Source: Clostridium fungisolvens (GTDB lineage Bacteria; Bacillota; Clostridia; Clostridiales; Clostridiaceae). Taken from it: a stretch of DNA of 64,000 nt. The stretch is taken from contig NZ_BLZR01000001.1 of the NCBI RefSeq assembly GCF_014193895.1, positions 2,852,001 to 2,916,000 of the forward strand, written 5' to 3'. The position numbers were made by a program, and so were the translations under genes. Below the pieces are notes generated by a model. It searched no databases. It was not told the DNA's origin and saw only the letters and a list, made by a program, of their open reading frames with translations. Each line of letters begins with the position of its first letter. Position 1 is the stretch's first letter. Positions 16,420 through 25,456 of the stretch are shown here, piece by piece.

Positions 16420-17712
16420 ATGGAACAGTTATTTGAAAGTAAATTTATGATCAAACTTCAGGATTTTGGTCAAAAACTGGGCAGTAACAAATTCTTATCT
16501 GCGCTTCAGGCTTCTATGATGTCCTTAATGGGTATCATAATGGTTGGTGCCATATCACAAATTATTTGTTCAATAGGCAGCGAAACCATGTTAAATCTAT
16601 TTTCTTCAAGGAGTAAAATTTACGCAATCATCTATTTACCTTATCAATTTACAATGAACTCTTTATCTTTGTGGGTTGTTGCATTATTTGCATACCACTA
16701 CGCAAAAAACTTAAAAATGAAGTCTCCTATTATGAATGCTGTTGACGCACTAGTTTGTTTCTTATTAGTAGCTGGTGCATTAATTACAACTGAAACAGGT
16801 GCAACTGGCATTAATATGACTTATCTCGGAGCACAAGGTATGTTTATTGGATTTCTTGTTGTGTTTATGTCTGTACACATTGAAAAATACTGTGCTGATA
16901 AGAACATTCGTATTAAGATGCCAGATGTTGTTCCTCCATTCTTACAAGACGGTTTTTCATCAATTTTACCATTACTATTCAGTGCTATTATTTTCTTAGT
17001 TATTTCCACCGTTGTATCAGTAGGTACAGGAGGAGCTTATAATGTATGTTCTGGATTTATGGCTCTCCTAGGAGTTCCATTAAATGCATTAACATCAGTT
17101 CCAGGTATGTTCATACTTTGTATTTTTGGTGCACTATTATGGTGCTTTGGTATTCATGGAACTATGATTTTGATTCCAATCATTATGCCTTTAGGTATTC
17201 AAGCAGCAGTTGCTAATGGAGCAGCACATGCAGCTGGACAACCACTTGTATTCTATCCAGTAGCATTATTTGGAGCAATAGCTATTTGCGGTGGTACAGG
17301 AAATACATTGCCACTTGCATTAATGGGCCTTCGTTCTAAATCTAAACAAATCAGCGCAGTTGCAAAAATCTCCGCAGTTCCTGGATGGTTTGGAATTAAT
17401 GAACCTATGACTTTTGGTATGCCAATTATGTATAACCCTATCCTTTGTATACCTTATGTATTAAATATTCCTTTTGTTATGTTATGCACCTATCTAGCAT
17501 ATAAATTTGGTTTCTTACAACCTGCTTGGATTTCTATTTCAGCATTACTTCCAATGGGTTTTGGTGCATATTTATCTACCTTAAGATGGCAAAATGCTGT
17601 TTGGGATTATTTAATGTTAATTCCTTCTGCAATAGTTTGGTACCCATTCTTTAAGATTTATGAAAAACAATTGGTTGCTAAAGAAGCTGCTGCTGATCTA
17701 GTAGAAGCATAG
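16420..17712 (+). CDS. celB: PTS lactose/cellobiose-family IIC permease
   Basis: This 430-residue polytopic membrane protein carries the family signatures LWCFGIHGTMILIP near 240 and WFGINEPMTFGMPIMYNP near 325, including the Asn-Glu pair of the sugar site. The start MEQLFESKFM follows AAGGAGAGG; the reading frame extends 11 codons upstream, overlapping IIB, with no ribosome binding site. It imports the glycoside used by the two GH1 enzymes downstream. A terminator-like hairpin that contains a palindromic repeat separates it from those genes, which could lower their expression relative to the PTS. Confidence 0.93.
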   Translation: MEQLFESKFMIKLQDFGQKLGSNKFLSALQASMMSLMGIIMVGAISQIICSIGSETMLNLFSSRSKIYAIIYLPYQFTMNSLSLWVVALFAYHYAKNLKMKSPIMNAVDALVCFLLVAGALITTETGATGINMTYLGAQGMFIGFLVVFMSVHIEKYCADKNIRIKMPDVVPPFLQDGFSSILPLLFSAIIFLVISTVVSVGTGGAYNVCSGFMALLGVPLNALTSVPGMFILCIFGALLWCFGIHGTMILIPIIMPLGIQAAVANGAAHAAGQPLVFYPVALFGAIAICGGTGNTLPLALMGLRSKSKQISAVAKISAVPGWFGINEPMTFGMPIMYNPILCIPYVLNIPFVMLCTYLAYKFGFLQPAWISISALLPMGFGAYLSTLRWQNAVWDYLMLIPSAIVWYPFFKIYEKQLVAKEAAADLVEA

Positions 17713-17733
17713 TAAAAATTATAAAAATACAAT

Positions 17734-17862
17734 AAGCGCCAGCAAATCAGTATGTACCACTTCAATCCGAAAACTATTTTCAAACCGCTTCTATCTCTTA
17801 AGAGGCAGATATGAAAATATGAATTCTATAATGAAGCGATACATTAAAAAGCTGGTGCTTTT
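17734..17862 (+). terminator. terminator-like stem with a palindromic repeat in its loop
   Basis: The outer stem AAGCGCCAGC pairs with GCTGGTGCTT (one G-U in RNA) and is followed by TTTTC. The loop is about 107 nt and is filled by the repeat at 17752-17844. It lies between IIC and the first GH1 gene and may attenuate read-through. Confidence 0.55.
17752..17844 (+). repeat. dispersed palindromic element, copy 2
   Basis: The terminal repeats are ATGTACCACTTCA and TGAAGCGATACAT. Inner arms are AACTATTTTCA and TGAAAATATGAATT, and the variable centre is CCGCTTCT...AAGAGGCAG. The orientation-defining arm CACTTCAATCCGAAA reads with transcription of the operon. Confidence 0.75.
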
Positions 17863-17886
17863 CAAGTTGAATAAAGGAGAAATAAT

Positions 17887-19371
17887 ATGAGTTTTTCGAG
17901 TAATTTTTATTGGGGTGGTGCTACTGCTGCTAACCAATGCGAAGGTGCATATAACACTGATGGTCGAGGCTTAGCAAGAACAGATGTAACAACTGCCGGT
18001 TCTTATAATAAAATGCGCACAGTTACCTACAAGATGCCTGATGGCACAACTGGAGAAGTAAATGGATTTGGATTTGATATGCCTGAAGGAGCTAAAGGTG
18101 CTATTTTGGATGGATACTATTACCCAAATCATGAAAGTATAGATTTTTATCATCACTATAAAGAAGATATTGCACTGTTTGCTGAAATGGGCTTTAAGAT
18201 GTTTAGAATGTCAATATCTTGGTCTAGAATATTTCCTAATGGTGACGAGGAAAAGCCTAATCAAAAAGGATTAGACTTTTATCGTTCTGTGTTTGAAGAA
18301 TTAAGAAAATACAATATTGAGCCATTAGTTACAATCTCACATTTTGATACCCCTTTATATTTAGAAGAAAATTATAACGGCTGGAACAATAGAAAAATGA
18401 TCGATTTCTATGTTCACTATGTAGAAACAATCTTCAATGAGTATAAAGACTTAGTGAAGTATTGGCTAACTTTTAATGAAATCAATAATACAGTAATGTT
18501 TTTAGACATGTTTGGTTCTAAGGCATCTGACAAGGTGTATCAAGAAGCTTATCAGCAGCTTCACTATCAGTATGTTGCAAGCGCAAAAGCGGTTAAAATC
18601 GGACATAAAATAAACTCAGAATTTATGATTGGTTGCATGATTTGTGGAATTACAAACTACCCTATGACCTGTGATCCAAAAGATGTTATGTTGACACGTT
18701 ATAAATGGGAGCAAGGTATCTTCTATAGCGGAGATGTTCAATGTAAAGGAAAATATCCAACCTTTGCAAAACGTTTATGGAATGAGCATAATGTGAAGTT
18801 AGATATAACTGATGAAGATCTTAATGATTTAAAAGAAGGTACTGTAGATATGTATACTTTCTCCTACTACTCTTCTAGCATCGTAACAACTCATAAGGTA
18901 GAAAACAATGCTAGTGGTAATTTCTCCATGGGTACAAAGAATCCATATCTTAAGTATTCTGATTGGGGCTGGAGTACTGATGCCTTAGGTCTCCGTTATT
19001 ACCTAGAAACTATATATGATCGTTATGAACTTCCATTGATGGTTGTTGAAAATGGATTAGGAGCAGTTGATAAGGTTGAAGAAGATGGCAGTATTCATGA
19101 CCCATATCGTATTGAATATATGAAAGAGCATATAAAAGAAATGTCAAAGGCAATTGATAATGGTGTTGATTTAATTGCTTATACAACCTGGGGTTGCATT
19201 GACTTAGTTAGTGCTGGAACAGGTCAAATGTCTAAGCGATATGGATTTATTTATGTAGATAAAGATGATGAAGGAAAAGGCAGCTTAAAGAGATTAAAGA
19301 AAGATAGCTTTTATTGGTATAAGCAAGTTATTGAATCAAATGGTGAAAATTTAGAAATGGAGGTAAAGTAA
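17887..19371 (+). CDS. 6-phospho-beta-glucosidase (GH1), first of a tandem pair
   Basis: This 494-residue GH1 enzyme has acid/base Glu198 in YWLTFNEIN and nucleophile Glu388 in LMVVENGLG. The phosphate-binding set Ser442, Lys450 and Tyr452 lies in DLVSAGTGQMSKRYGFIY, which marks enzymes for 6-phosphorylated glycosides. It acts in the cytosol on the sugar imported by the PTS upstream. AAAGGAGA precedes the start. It ends exactly where the second GH1 begins. An insertion at residues 40-80 after the N-terminal motif (MPDGTTGEVNGFGFDMPEG) is shared with its tandem partner. Which aglycone or linkage it prefers cannot be told. Confidence 0.93.
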   Translation: MSFSSNFYWGGATAANQCEGAYNTDGRGLARTDVTTAGSYNKMRTVTYKMPDGTTGEVNGFGFDMPEGAKGAILDGYYYPNHESIDFYHHYKEDIALFAEMGFKMFRMSISWSRIFPNGDEEKPNQKGLDFYRSVFEELRKYNIEPLVTISHFDTPLYLEENYNGWNNRKMIDFYVHYVETIFNEYKDLVKYWLTFNEINNTVMFLDMFGSKASDKVYQEAYQQLHYQYVASAKAVKIGHKINSEFMIGCMICGITNYPMTCDPKDVMLTRYKWEQGIFYSGDVQCKGKYPTFAKRLWNEHNVKLDITDEDLNDLKEGTVDMYTFSYYSSSIVTTHKVENNASGNFSMGTKNPYLKYSDWGWSTDALGLRYYLETIYDRYELPLMVVENGLGAVDKVEEDGSIHDPYRIEYMKEHIKEMSKAIDNGVDLIAYTTWGCIDLVSAGTGQMSKRYGFIYVDKDDEGKGSLKRLKKDSFYWYKQVIESNGENLEMEVK

Positions 19372-20853
19372 ATGAAAGGTTTTCCTAAGAACTTTTTATG
19401 GGGTGGCGCTACTGCTGCCAATCAATATGAAGGTGGATGGAATGAGGGAGGAAAAGGTATAAACACCTCTGATGTTATGACTGCTGGTTCTCATACTCTT
19501 CCTCGTCGAGTAACTTATAAGAACGTAAAAACAGGTGAAACTGGATCAATAATTGGTTTTGGACCAGGTGCAAAACTTCCAGAAGATTGTATTCCTGCAG
19601 TTATTGAGGGTGAATACTATCCAAGCCATGTTGCAACAGACTTCTACCATCATTATAAAGAAGATATTGCATATATGGGCGAGATGGGATTTAAGACTTT
19701 TCGTTTAAGCATGAACTGGGCACGTATTTTCCCAAATGGTGATGATGCAGAGCCTAATGAAAATGGATTAAAATTTTACGATGAAGTTTTTGATGAATGT
19801 GCAAAATATGGTATAGAACCTTTAGTAACCTTATCCCATTACGAAACACCAATTAATCTAACAATTAAATATGGTGGCTGGCCAAATAGAAAGTGTATAG
19901 ATTTCTTTGAAAAGTATGCCAAAACAGTCTTTAAGTATTATGAAGGAAAAGTTAAATACTGGCTAACTTTTAATGAAATCAACTGTATGGAGTTTGCTCC
20001 ATTTGTTGCAGGAGGACTTAATGACCCATCACCTCAAAACAAAGCGCAAGCAGCTCACAATCAATTTGTAGCAAGTGCTAAGTCAGTTAAAGCAGCTCAC
20101 GAAATAAGCAGTGAAATAAAAGTTGGACAAATGCTCGCATATATGCCTCTCTATGCTTATTCTTGTGATCCTAATGATCAATTAATGGTTATGGAAGCGG
20201 CTCAAACTAGTCTCTTCTATTCAGATGTACAAACTGGAGGTCACTACCCTGCTTACAGACTAAAGAAATATGAAAGAGAAGGCATTATATTAGATACAGA
20301 ACCTGAAGACTTTGAACTTCTTGAAAAATACTCAGCTGACTTCTTGAGCTTCTCTTGTTATGGCTCTAGTACTGTCTCAACCCATGAGGATGTTAATAAA
20401 GCTGGCGGAAACCTAATGATGGGAATCAAGAATCCATATTTAGAAACAAATGCTTGGGGATGGGCAACTGATCCAGCATGCTTAAGAATTGCACTAAATA
20501 CCTTATACGACCGTTACCACAAACCATTATGGATTGTAGAAAACGGTATTGGTTGGGATGATAAAAAAGATGAAGACGGAAATGTTCATGATACTTATCG
20601 TATAGATTATCTACGTAAGAATATTGCCTCCATGAGAGATGCCATAAATCTTGACGGAGTTGATCTAATGGGATATACAATGTGGGGCTGCATCGATTTG
20701 GTTTCTGCAGGAACTGGAGAAATGAAGAAACGTTATGGCTTTGTTTATGTAGACCGTGATGATAAAGGAAATGGAACCTTAGAGAGAAGTAGAAAAGACA
20801 GCTTTTATTGGTACAAGAAAGTGATTGCAACTGAAGGTATAGATTTAGAATAA
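19372..20853 (+). CDS. 6-phospho-beta-glucosidase (GH1), second of a tandem pair
   Basis: This 493-residue paralog of the preceding enzyme has acid/base Glu202 in YWLTFNEIN and nucleophile Glu390 in LWIVENGIG. Its phosphate-binding motif is DLVSAGTGEMKKRYGFVY. Its ATG directly abuts the TAA of the first GH1, and its GGAGGT ribosome binding site lies inside that gene, so the two are probably translationally coupled. The pair are clearly related but differ throughout, so they are an old duplication that may cover different beta-linkages or aglycones. No clear terminator follows; the kinase-like gene lies 111 bp downstream. Confidence 0.93.
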   Translation: MKGFPKNFLWGGATAANQYEGGWNEGGKGINTSDVMTAGSHTLPRRVTYKNVKTGETGSIIGFGPGAKLPEDCIPAVIEGEYYPSHVATDFYHHYKEDIAYMGEMGFKTFRLSMNWARIFPNGDDAEPNENGLKFYDEVFDECAKYGIEPLVTLSHYETPINLTIKYGGWPNRKCIDFFEKYAKTVFKYYEGKVKYWLTFNEINCMEFAPFVAGGLNDPSPQNKAQAAHNQFVASAKSVKAAHEISSEIKVGQMLAYMPLYAYSCDPNDQLMVMEAAQTSLFYSDVQTGGHYPAYRLKKYEREGIILDTEPEDFELLEKYSADFLSFSCYGSSTVSTHEDVNKAGGNLMMGIKNPYLETNAWGWATDPACLRIALNTLYDRYHKPLWIVENGIGWDDKKDEDGNVHDTYRIDYLRKNIASMRDAINLDGVDLMGYTMWGCIDLVSAGTGEMKKRYGFVYVDRDDKGNGTLERSRKDSFYWYKKVIATEGIDLE

Positions 20854-20964
20854 TTCGTTCCCTCTTTATACAAAACCTCAACAAAACTGTAAAATTACTC
20901 AAACACAGTGGAATTCTTATAGCAAAAATCATATGATATTTAAAACAATCATTTTGAGGATAAT

Positions 20965-21543
20965 ATGCGATACATTTTAAACATTAAAGAATGCGAATTT
21001 TTAGGAAAAGGTGATGAAGGATCAGTATATTTAACACCAGAGGGCTTTGCTTTAAAAATCTTTTATGACAAGAAAAAAGCTGAAAGTGAAGTTGCTATTT
21101 TGGAAAAAGCCAATGACAGTAGATTTTTTCCAAAAGTTATGTTTATTACTGAAAATAAAGTTCTGCGAGATTATGTTGATGGAACAAATTTATACCAATA
21201 CATTAGTAAGAACGGATTATCTTACAACCTCTCCATTGAAATAATAGAACTTGTAGAGGAATTTAAGCGTCTAAATTTCAAGAGAATTGATATTCGAAAT
21301 GCACATATCTTTATAAATAAAGATGAAAAAATACAAGTTATTGATCCGAGAAAGGTCTTCCAAAAAAACATCCCCTATCCTAAAGAAATAATTAAAATAT
21401 TAATTAAACTTAATATGTTTGATGAATTTCTTAAACATCTTTTAGCTTATAATGAAAATCTTCTTAATTATTGGATTAAAGCATACGAATATTTTGAAGC
21501 AATGCGTAAGAAAACCATTGTTATAGATATGATAGCTTGCTAG
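20965..21543 (+). CDS. small atypical protein-kinase-like protein
   Basis: This 192-residue protein has a glycine-rich loop FLGKGDEGSVYL near 13-24, a VALK-type lysine in GFALKIFYD near 33, a catalytic-loop-like LNFKRIDIRNAHIFI near 105-120 and a metal-loop-like QVIDPRK near 130. This is the layout of minimal bacterial Ser/Thr kinase-like proteins, shorter than Hanks kinases, with the usual HRD and DFG motifs changed to RID and IDP. It has no membrane segment. It is on the same strand as the GH1 pair with a weak TTGAGGAT ribosome binding site. Whether it phosphorylates protein or a small molecule is unknown. Confidence 0.65.
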   Translation: MRYILNIKECEFLGKGDEGSVYLTPEGFALKIFYDKKKAESEVAILEKANDSRFFPKVMFITENKVLRDYVDGTNLYQYISKNGLSYNLSIEIIELVEEFKRLNFKRIDIRNAHIFINKDEKIQVIDPRKVFQKNIPYPKEIIKILIKLNMFDEFLKHLLAYNENLLNYWIKAYEYFEAMRKKTIVIDMIAC

Positions 21544-21662
21544 AATGCCATAGATATAGTATTACTAACTCAAAAAACTTGTAATTACAATATTAAATTT
21601 ATAATTAATTTTTCATCAGATTAATTGATAAATTCAAGTAAAAGTACAGATAGAATAAAAAT

Positions 21663-21697
21663 AATGCAGCCAACCTTACTAGTTGACTGCATTTTTA
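21663..21697. terminator. bidirectional terminator
   Basis: AATGCAGcCAAC pairs with GTTGaCTGCATT, with one mismatch. TTTTT follows on the plus strand. It serves the kinase-like gene and the converging acetyltransferase gene. Confidence 0.75.
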
Positions 21698-21699
21698 CA

Positions 21700-22647
21700 T
21701 TAATTATTATTTAAAGCACATTCATCGATTCTACGAACCACGCTATTAGTATATGGGGTGAAATACTTAGTCCAGAAGGCATTGGCATTAGGGTTAAAAC
21801 TTTCAAAATCAACTCCTAACAGATTATATCCTTCATCTTTTAATTTCAAAATAGTATAATTGAGCAAACTCTGATAAATGCCCTTTCCACGATATTCTGG
21901 AAGGCAGAAGGCACCACATATATTGCACATATCAGAAACCTCCGTTGCAAAATTTTCTCCGCCATCTGATATCTCTACAAAAGCAATTGGCTTTTCCCCA
22001 TCCATCGCAACAAGAAGTCTTGTATCTCGCCCTTCAGCACGAGCTAGCCAAGCTTCAAAACCTTCTTGTGTAGAATACATAAAGCATGGGCTATCACCTA
22101 AATGTTCAGTTAGCAATTTACGCATTTCTCTTACTTTAGTAACCTCTGCCTTAGAAAGTTCTTCAAAGATAATTTCTTTATTGCATTGTATTTCTAAACC
22201 TTCCATTGGTCTAATGGCATCAATACACCTAAGTCCAAAACCATAGCTAAACATAGCATTTATAGCCTGTTGATCGTGTGCATATAATGCTATTGAATGA
22301 TACGTAATTTTATATTTCACCCATTTTTCAGCAGCTGCTTGATACATCTTTTGGTATATCCTACCTCTATTTTCTTTTACAGCCCCATGAGCATGAATAG
22401 GTGAAAAAGTTCCTTTTGCCTTAGAATTATGTGCATTTTCCCAAGGTTCATAACAGCATAAAAACCCTACCATTTTTCCCTTGTCAAAGGCTACAACACC
22501 TAGTCCATTCTTTGCAAAATGCTCTAAGTCAGGAAAAGTCTTTATACCAGGTAAAGCTTTTACATACTCACGTTCCTCATTGTAATTACTAATAGCAATT
22601 AATTTTGCCTCTTCCACATGTTTCAAATCAAAATCAAAAACTTCCAT
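21700..22647 (-). CDS. GNAT-family N-acetyltransferase (tandem GNAT)
   Basis: This 315-residue protein starts MEVFDFDLKHVEEAKLIA. The C-terminal half has the acetyl-CoA signature CLPEYRGKGIYQSLLNYTILKL near 250-270, and the N-terminal half is a second, degenerate GNAT fold (VAFDKGKMVGFLCCYE, GRIYQKMYQAAAEKW). The frame runs 20 codons further upstream, but GGAGG eight bases before this ATG fixes the start. The upstream region contains a leader that can fold in two ways (see 22654-22695). Acceptor substrate unknown. Confidence 0.82.
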   Translation of the reverse strand: MEVFDFDLKHVEEAKLIAISNYNEEREYVKALPGIKTFPDLEHFAKNGLGVVAFDKGKMVGFLCCYEPWENAHNSKAKGTFSPIHAHGAVKENRGRIYQKMYQAAAEKWVKYKITYHSIALYAHDQQAINAMFSYGFGLRCIDAIRPMEGLEIQCNKEIIFEELSKAEVTKVREMRKLLTEHLGDSPCFMYSTQEGFEAWLARAEGRDTRLLVAMDGEKPIAFVEISDGGENFATEVSDMCNICGAFCLPEYRGKGIYQSLLNYTILKLKDEGYNLLGVDFESFNPNANAFWTKYFTPYTNSVVRRIDECALNNN

Positions 22648-22653
22648 AATAAT

Positions 22654-22695
22654 CCTCCATTCAAATACGGAGGGTTTATTTTGCGTGAACCCTCC
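22654..22695 (-). promoter_or_regulatory. leader with mutually exclusive hairpins over the ribosome binding site
   Basis: On the minus strand the order is GGAGGGTT, AACCCTCC, then the ribosome binding site GGAGG. The middle segment can pair with the first (8 bp) or through CCTCC with the ribosome binding site (5 bp, 10-nt loop). This is the layout of a translational switch. Confidence 0.4.
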
Positions 22696-22796
22696 TTGCA
22701 CGCTCATTATTTATAAAATTTACATTCATTCCACCAAACCTCTCCTTTCAATAAAGTATTTATATATTTAAAATTTAACTTATACTATCTATCAAA

Positions 22797-23564
22797 TTAT
22801 TTTCTTGCCAAATATAATTCAATTGTGTCATGAATATCAAATAGATTACCATTTTTCTTAATGATATCTTTAATTTCATTTTCAAACAATTGCTTTGAAG
22901 GTTCTGGCATAGTTCTATGGTCCGAGTAAGTGTTTAACAAACAAATATATTCTTCTGAAGAAAACTTTCGTGTCTTATGATATAGCTTCATCTCTAGATC
23001 TCTAAATCCATAAGTCTTGATGGTTTCTGAAATTCTTTTATACCTTTCGCTATTACTTTCCAAAAGTTTATCTGTTGATGGCCAGTATTTTTCATATATC
23101 TTTTGAATTTCTAGGTGTAAAGAATACTCCTCGTCCGCAGGAGATGGCTTGTTCCAAAATAAAGCTATGGTCCCGTTATCTTTTAATAACCTCAATATCT
23201 TTGGGTATCCAATACTCTCTGGAATCCAGTGAAAAGCGGTAGCAGAATAAAGAATATCTATAATGTTATCCTCACACTGAAATTCTTCAAAAGAAGTGTT
23301 ATAAACTTTAAAATTCTTATATTCTTTAAACTTTTCTCTTGAGAACTCCGCAAGGTTATTTCCAAGTTCCACAGCAGTTACATTATATCCAGCATTAAGA
23401 AAAGGCGTTGTGGCTTGACCTGTTCCTATTCCAACTTCTAATGCATTTTTATCTTTACTAATCTCAGAATACCTAAAGATATCCTCAAATAATTCTTCAC
23501 AATATGTTGGTCGCCACTTGTCATAGTTACTAGCATCCTCATTGAATGTGAGTCTCTTATCCAT
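22797..23564 (-). CDS. class I SAM-dependent methyltransferase
   Basis: This 255-residue protein has motif I ALEVGIGTGQATTPFLNAG near residues 41-58, motif II ELGNNLAEFSREKF, and DILYSATAFHWIP at the motif III-IV position. This is typical of type 11 methyltransferases (UbiE-like group). It is cytosolic. GGAGGGGGAAG precedes the ATG. It stands alone between the acetyltransferase and the Lrp gene. Substrate unknown. Confidence 0.85.
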   Translation of the reverse strand: MDKRLTFNEDASNYDKWRPTYCEELFEDIFRYSEISKDKNALEVGIGTGQATTPFLNAGYNVTAVELGNNLAEFSREKFKEYKNFKVYNTSFEEFQCEDNIIDILYSATAFHWIPESIGYPKILRLLKDNGTIALFWNKPSPADEEYSLHLEIQKIYEKYWPSTDKLLESNSERYKRISETIKTYGFRDLEMKLYHKTRKFSSEEYICLLNTYSDHRTMPEPSKQLFENEIKDIIKKNGNLFDIHDTIELYLARK

Positions 23565-23747
23565 CTTCCCCCTCCTCTGCAGATTACAAATCTTCTTATA
23601 TGAATCACTTCATATATCCTTTTACAATTATAACATTTAAATACAATTTATACCATAAACATAATAACTCTTCAGCCTCATATGACTTCGTTAACAAAAA
23701 CGAATTTACTGTAAAATGAAAATAAACTTTTTATCTATTTTAAAAAA

Positions 23748-23770
23748 TAGCCCACCTTTCCAGTGAGCTA
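23748..23770 (-). terminator. terminator after the Lrp/AsnC gene
   Basis: TAGCCCAC pairs with GTGAGCTA with one mismatch, followed on the minus strand by TTTTTTAAAA. Confidence 0.65.
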
Positions 23771-23771
23771 C

Positions 23772-24221
23772 TTATTCTTTCAAAAACTTGTCTATGCAAT
23801 TATTTATATCTACTTCGGAAAATGCTATCATCGTCTCTGTTAGCGCGTATGAAGAAATAACATTTATAAACGCTTCTATTTCTTCTAATGATTTAACTGA
23901 CAATTTAACTATAAAACATCCATTGCCAGCAATTCTATAACACCATTCACTACGTTCATATTCTTTAATAAAAGCTTTAAATCTCTCGTATTCTCCATTC
24001 TTCATAGTTACCTTAATTATACAATCAATTCCTAACCCAAGTTTCTTTTTGTTTATCTTAATTGTATATCCTTCAATAACTCCTGAATCTTCAAGCCTTC
24101 TCACTCTTTCAGTAACAGATGGTGCAGAAAGATTTATACGTTTTGATAATTCCCTTATAGATAATCTACTATTGTTTTGTAATTCCTTTAAAATCAAATT
24201 GTCAATTTTATCACATTTCAT
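23772..24221 (-). CDS. Lrp/AsnC-family transcriptional regulator
   Basis: This 149-residue protein has an N-terminal HTH at 1-60 (IDNLILKELQNNSRLSIRELSKRINLSAPSVTERVRRLEDSGVIEGY), followed by the RAM ligand-binding domain from about 65 to 140 with the conserved AGNGCFIVKL segment. These proteins form octamers or dimers that respond to amino acids. It diverges from the carboxymuconolactone decarboxylase-like gene 136 bp away and probably regulates it. The ribosome binding site is weak (GGGG). The effector is unknown. Confidence 0.9.
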   Translation of the reverse strand: MKCDKIDNLILKELQNNSRLSIRELSKRINLSAPSVTERVRRLEDSGVIEGYTIKINKKKLGLGIDCIIKVTMKNGEYERFKAFIKEYERSEWCYRIAGNGCFIVKLSVKSLEEIEAFINVISSYALTETMIAFSEVDINNCIDKFLKE

Positions 24222-24357
24222 CTGTAATCAATTCCCCATAATATCGTATTATTTAAAACATCTAATAGATATATTATATATCACTTGAAATACAAAATCA
24301 TCACAATAGTTTATATAATAGTATTACAGTAAAAAACACTTTATAAGGAGAAAAAAC

Positions 24358-24774
24358 ATGGCAAAAATAACTTTTTCAAAAGAAGGAAATACACCCTTTC
24401 AGCAATTAATGGGATACAACAAAACCATAATGACACAATGGTCTGTTTTGGAGGAATGTTTTTTTAGCAGTAATACTTTTACACCTGAATTGAAAGAGGA
24501 AATAAGACGTACTCTTGCATTCAACAATGGATGTGAATATTGCATGGCTAAAGGTAAGCCTTCAAATAAAATAATAGATTCTAAAATCTCAGTTGCTACA
24601 AAAACAGCAGATCTTATTTCTAAAAGTCATACTCTAGATGATGCTCACTTTAATTTACTAAAAAGCGAATTTAGTGAAGATGAAATATCTGAACTTCTAG
24701 CACTTATATGTTTCATAACAGCTTCTCAAAAATTTGGAGCATTACTAGATTTGCAACCAACTTGTTCTATTTAG
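24358..24774 (+). CDS. carboxymuconolactone decarboxylase / AhpD-family protein
   Basis: This 138-residue helical protein has RRTLAFNNGCEYCMAKGKPS near 54-72. The CxxC and nearby residues resemble the AhpD-type peroxidase-reductant site (ExxxCxYC). Length and helical content fit the CMD family. TAAGGAGAAAA precedes the ATG. It is divergent from the Lrp gene. A thiol-redox role is plausible because the cysteine pair is kept, but the AhpD partner histidine could not be assigned with confidence. Confidence 0.75.
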   Translation: MAKITFSKEGNTPFQQLMGYNKTIMTQWSVLEECFFSSNTFTPELKEEIRRTLAFNNGCEYCMAKGKPSNKIIDSKISVATKTADLISKSHTLDDAHFNLLKSEFSEDEISELLALICFITASQKFGALLDLQPTCSI

Positions 24775-24831
24775 CTAATAAGTGAAACTTAAAATTTATA
24801 GTGTGTCCTATTTGTATAAGAATAAATCTAG

Positions 24832-24857
24832 TAGCCCCTGAGGACAATCAGAGGCTA
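24832..24857. terminator. bidirectional terminator
   Basis: TAGCCcCTGA pairs with TCAGaGGCTA around a 6-nt loop between the converging CMD and GyrI-like genes. Confidence 0.65.
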
Positions 24858-24881
24858 CAGCTTTTAATTCTATATACTTTT

Positions 24882-25337
24882 TTATACTATTGGTACACAA
24901 ATTTCTGAGTAATGATTTTTTATCATTTGCATAGCATATCGTTCAAGAATAGGTCTTCCTTCATCCAATGCATAGTTTCTTTTTGATAACTCAGAAAAAA
25001 TCTCCTCCCACGCTTTTTGCATAGCATCTACTGTGTGACTTATTTTAAATACACAATACTTTCCACCGATAATTTCTCCAAAGTTAATTAAGCTATTTTC
25101 AGGCTCAAATTCATCTGAAACCACTATACATGCATCATAACGACAATCCTTAGGTTCCGTGAATCTTGGATTATCTTGAGCTATACCTAATATTATTGAA
25201 CTTTCATTAATTAAGTGCCTTTCCCTAGCCCAGTTTTTTAAGCTTTCCATTACCTTCACATTCTCTGAACCATAAAAACCAGTTCTACGAATATAAGCAA
25301 TTTTATATGATGGTATTATTTCAATATTAATCTCCAT
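24882..25337 (-). CDS. GyrI-like effector-binding protein
   Basis: This 151-residue protein starts MEINIEIIPSYKIAYIRRTGFYGSENV and continues ILGIAQDNPRFTEPKDCRYDACIVV and GGKYCVFKISHTVDAMQKAWEEIFSEL. This is the GyrI/SbmC fold that binds small hydrophobic ligands and also forms the C-terminus of some AraC regulators. Here it stands alone without a DNA-binding domain. GAAGGTAAG precedes the ATG. Ligand sequestration or detoxification is the usual suggestion for such proteins; no direct evidence is visible. Confidence 0.8.
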   Translation of the reverse strand: MEINIEIIPSYKIAYIRRTGFYGSENVKVMESLKNWARERHLINESSIILGIAQDNPRFTEPKDCRYDACIVVSDEFEPENSLINFGEIIGGKYCVFKISHTVDAMQKAWEEIFSELSKRNYALDEGRPILERYAMQMIKNHYSEICVPIV

Positions 25338-25456
25338 AACTTACCTTCTTTTTTATAAAGTACATCGATGCCTGAATTCATCATATATTGCTTTAAAATG
25401 TATTTCAACTTAATTTTTAAAATTATAATTATAGATAATTCAACTTATCAAGTCAT

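Noticed and set aside
20426..20932. Long minus-strand frame opposite the second GH1 gene
   Set aside because: It is antisense to a clearly coding GH1 region, with no ribosome binding site and a low-complexity product.
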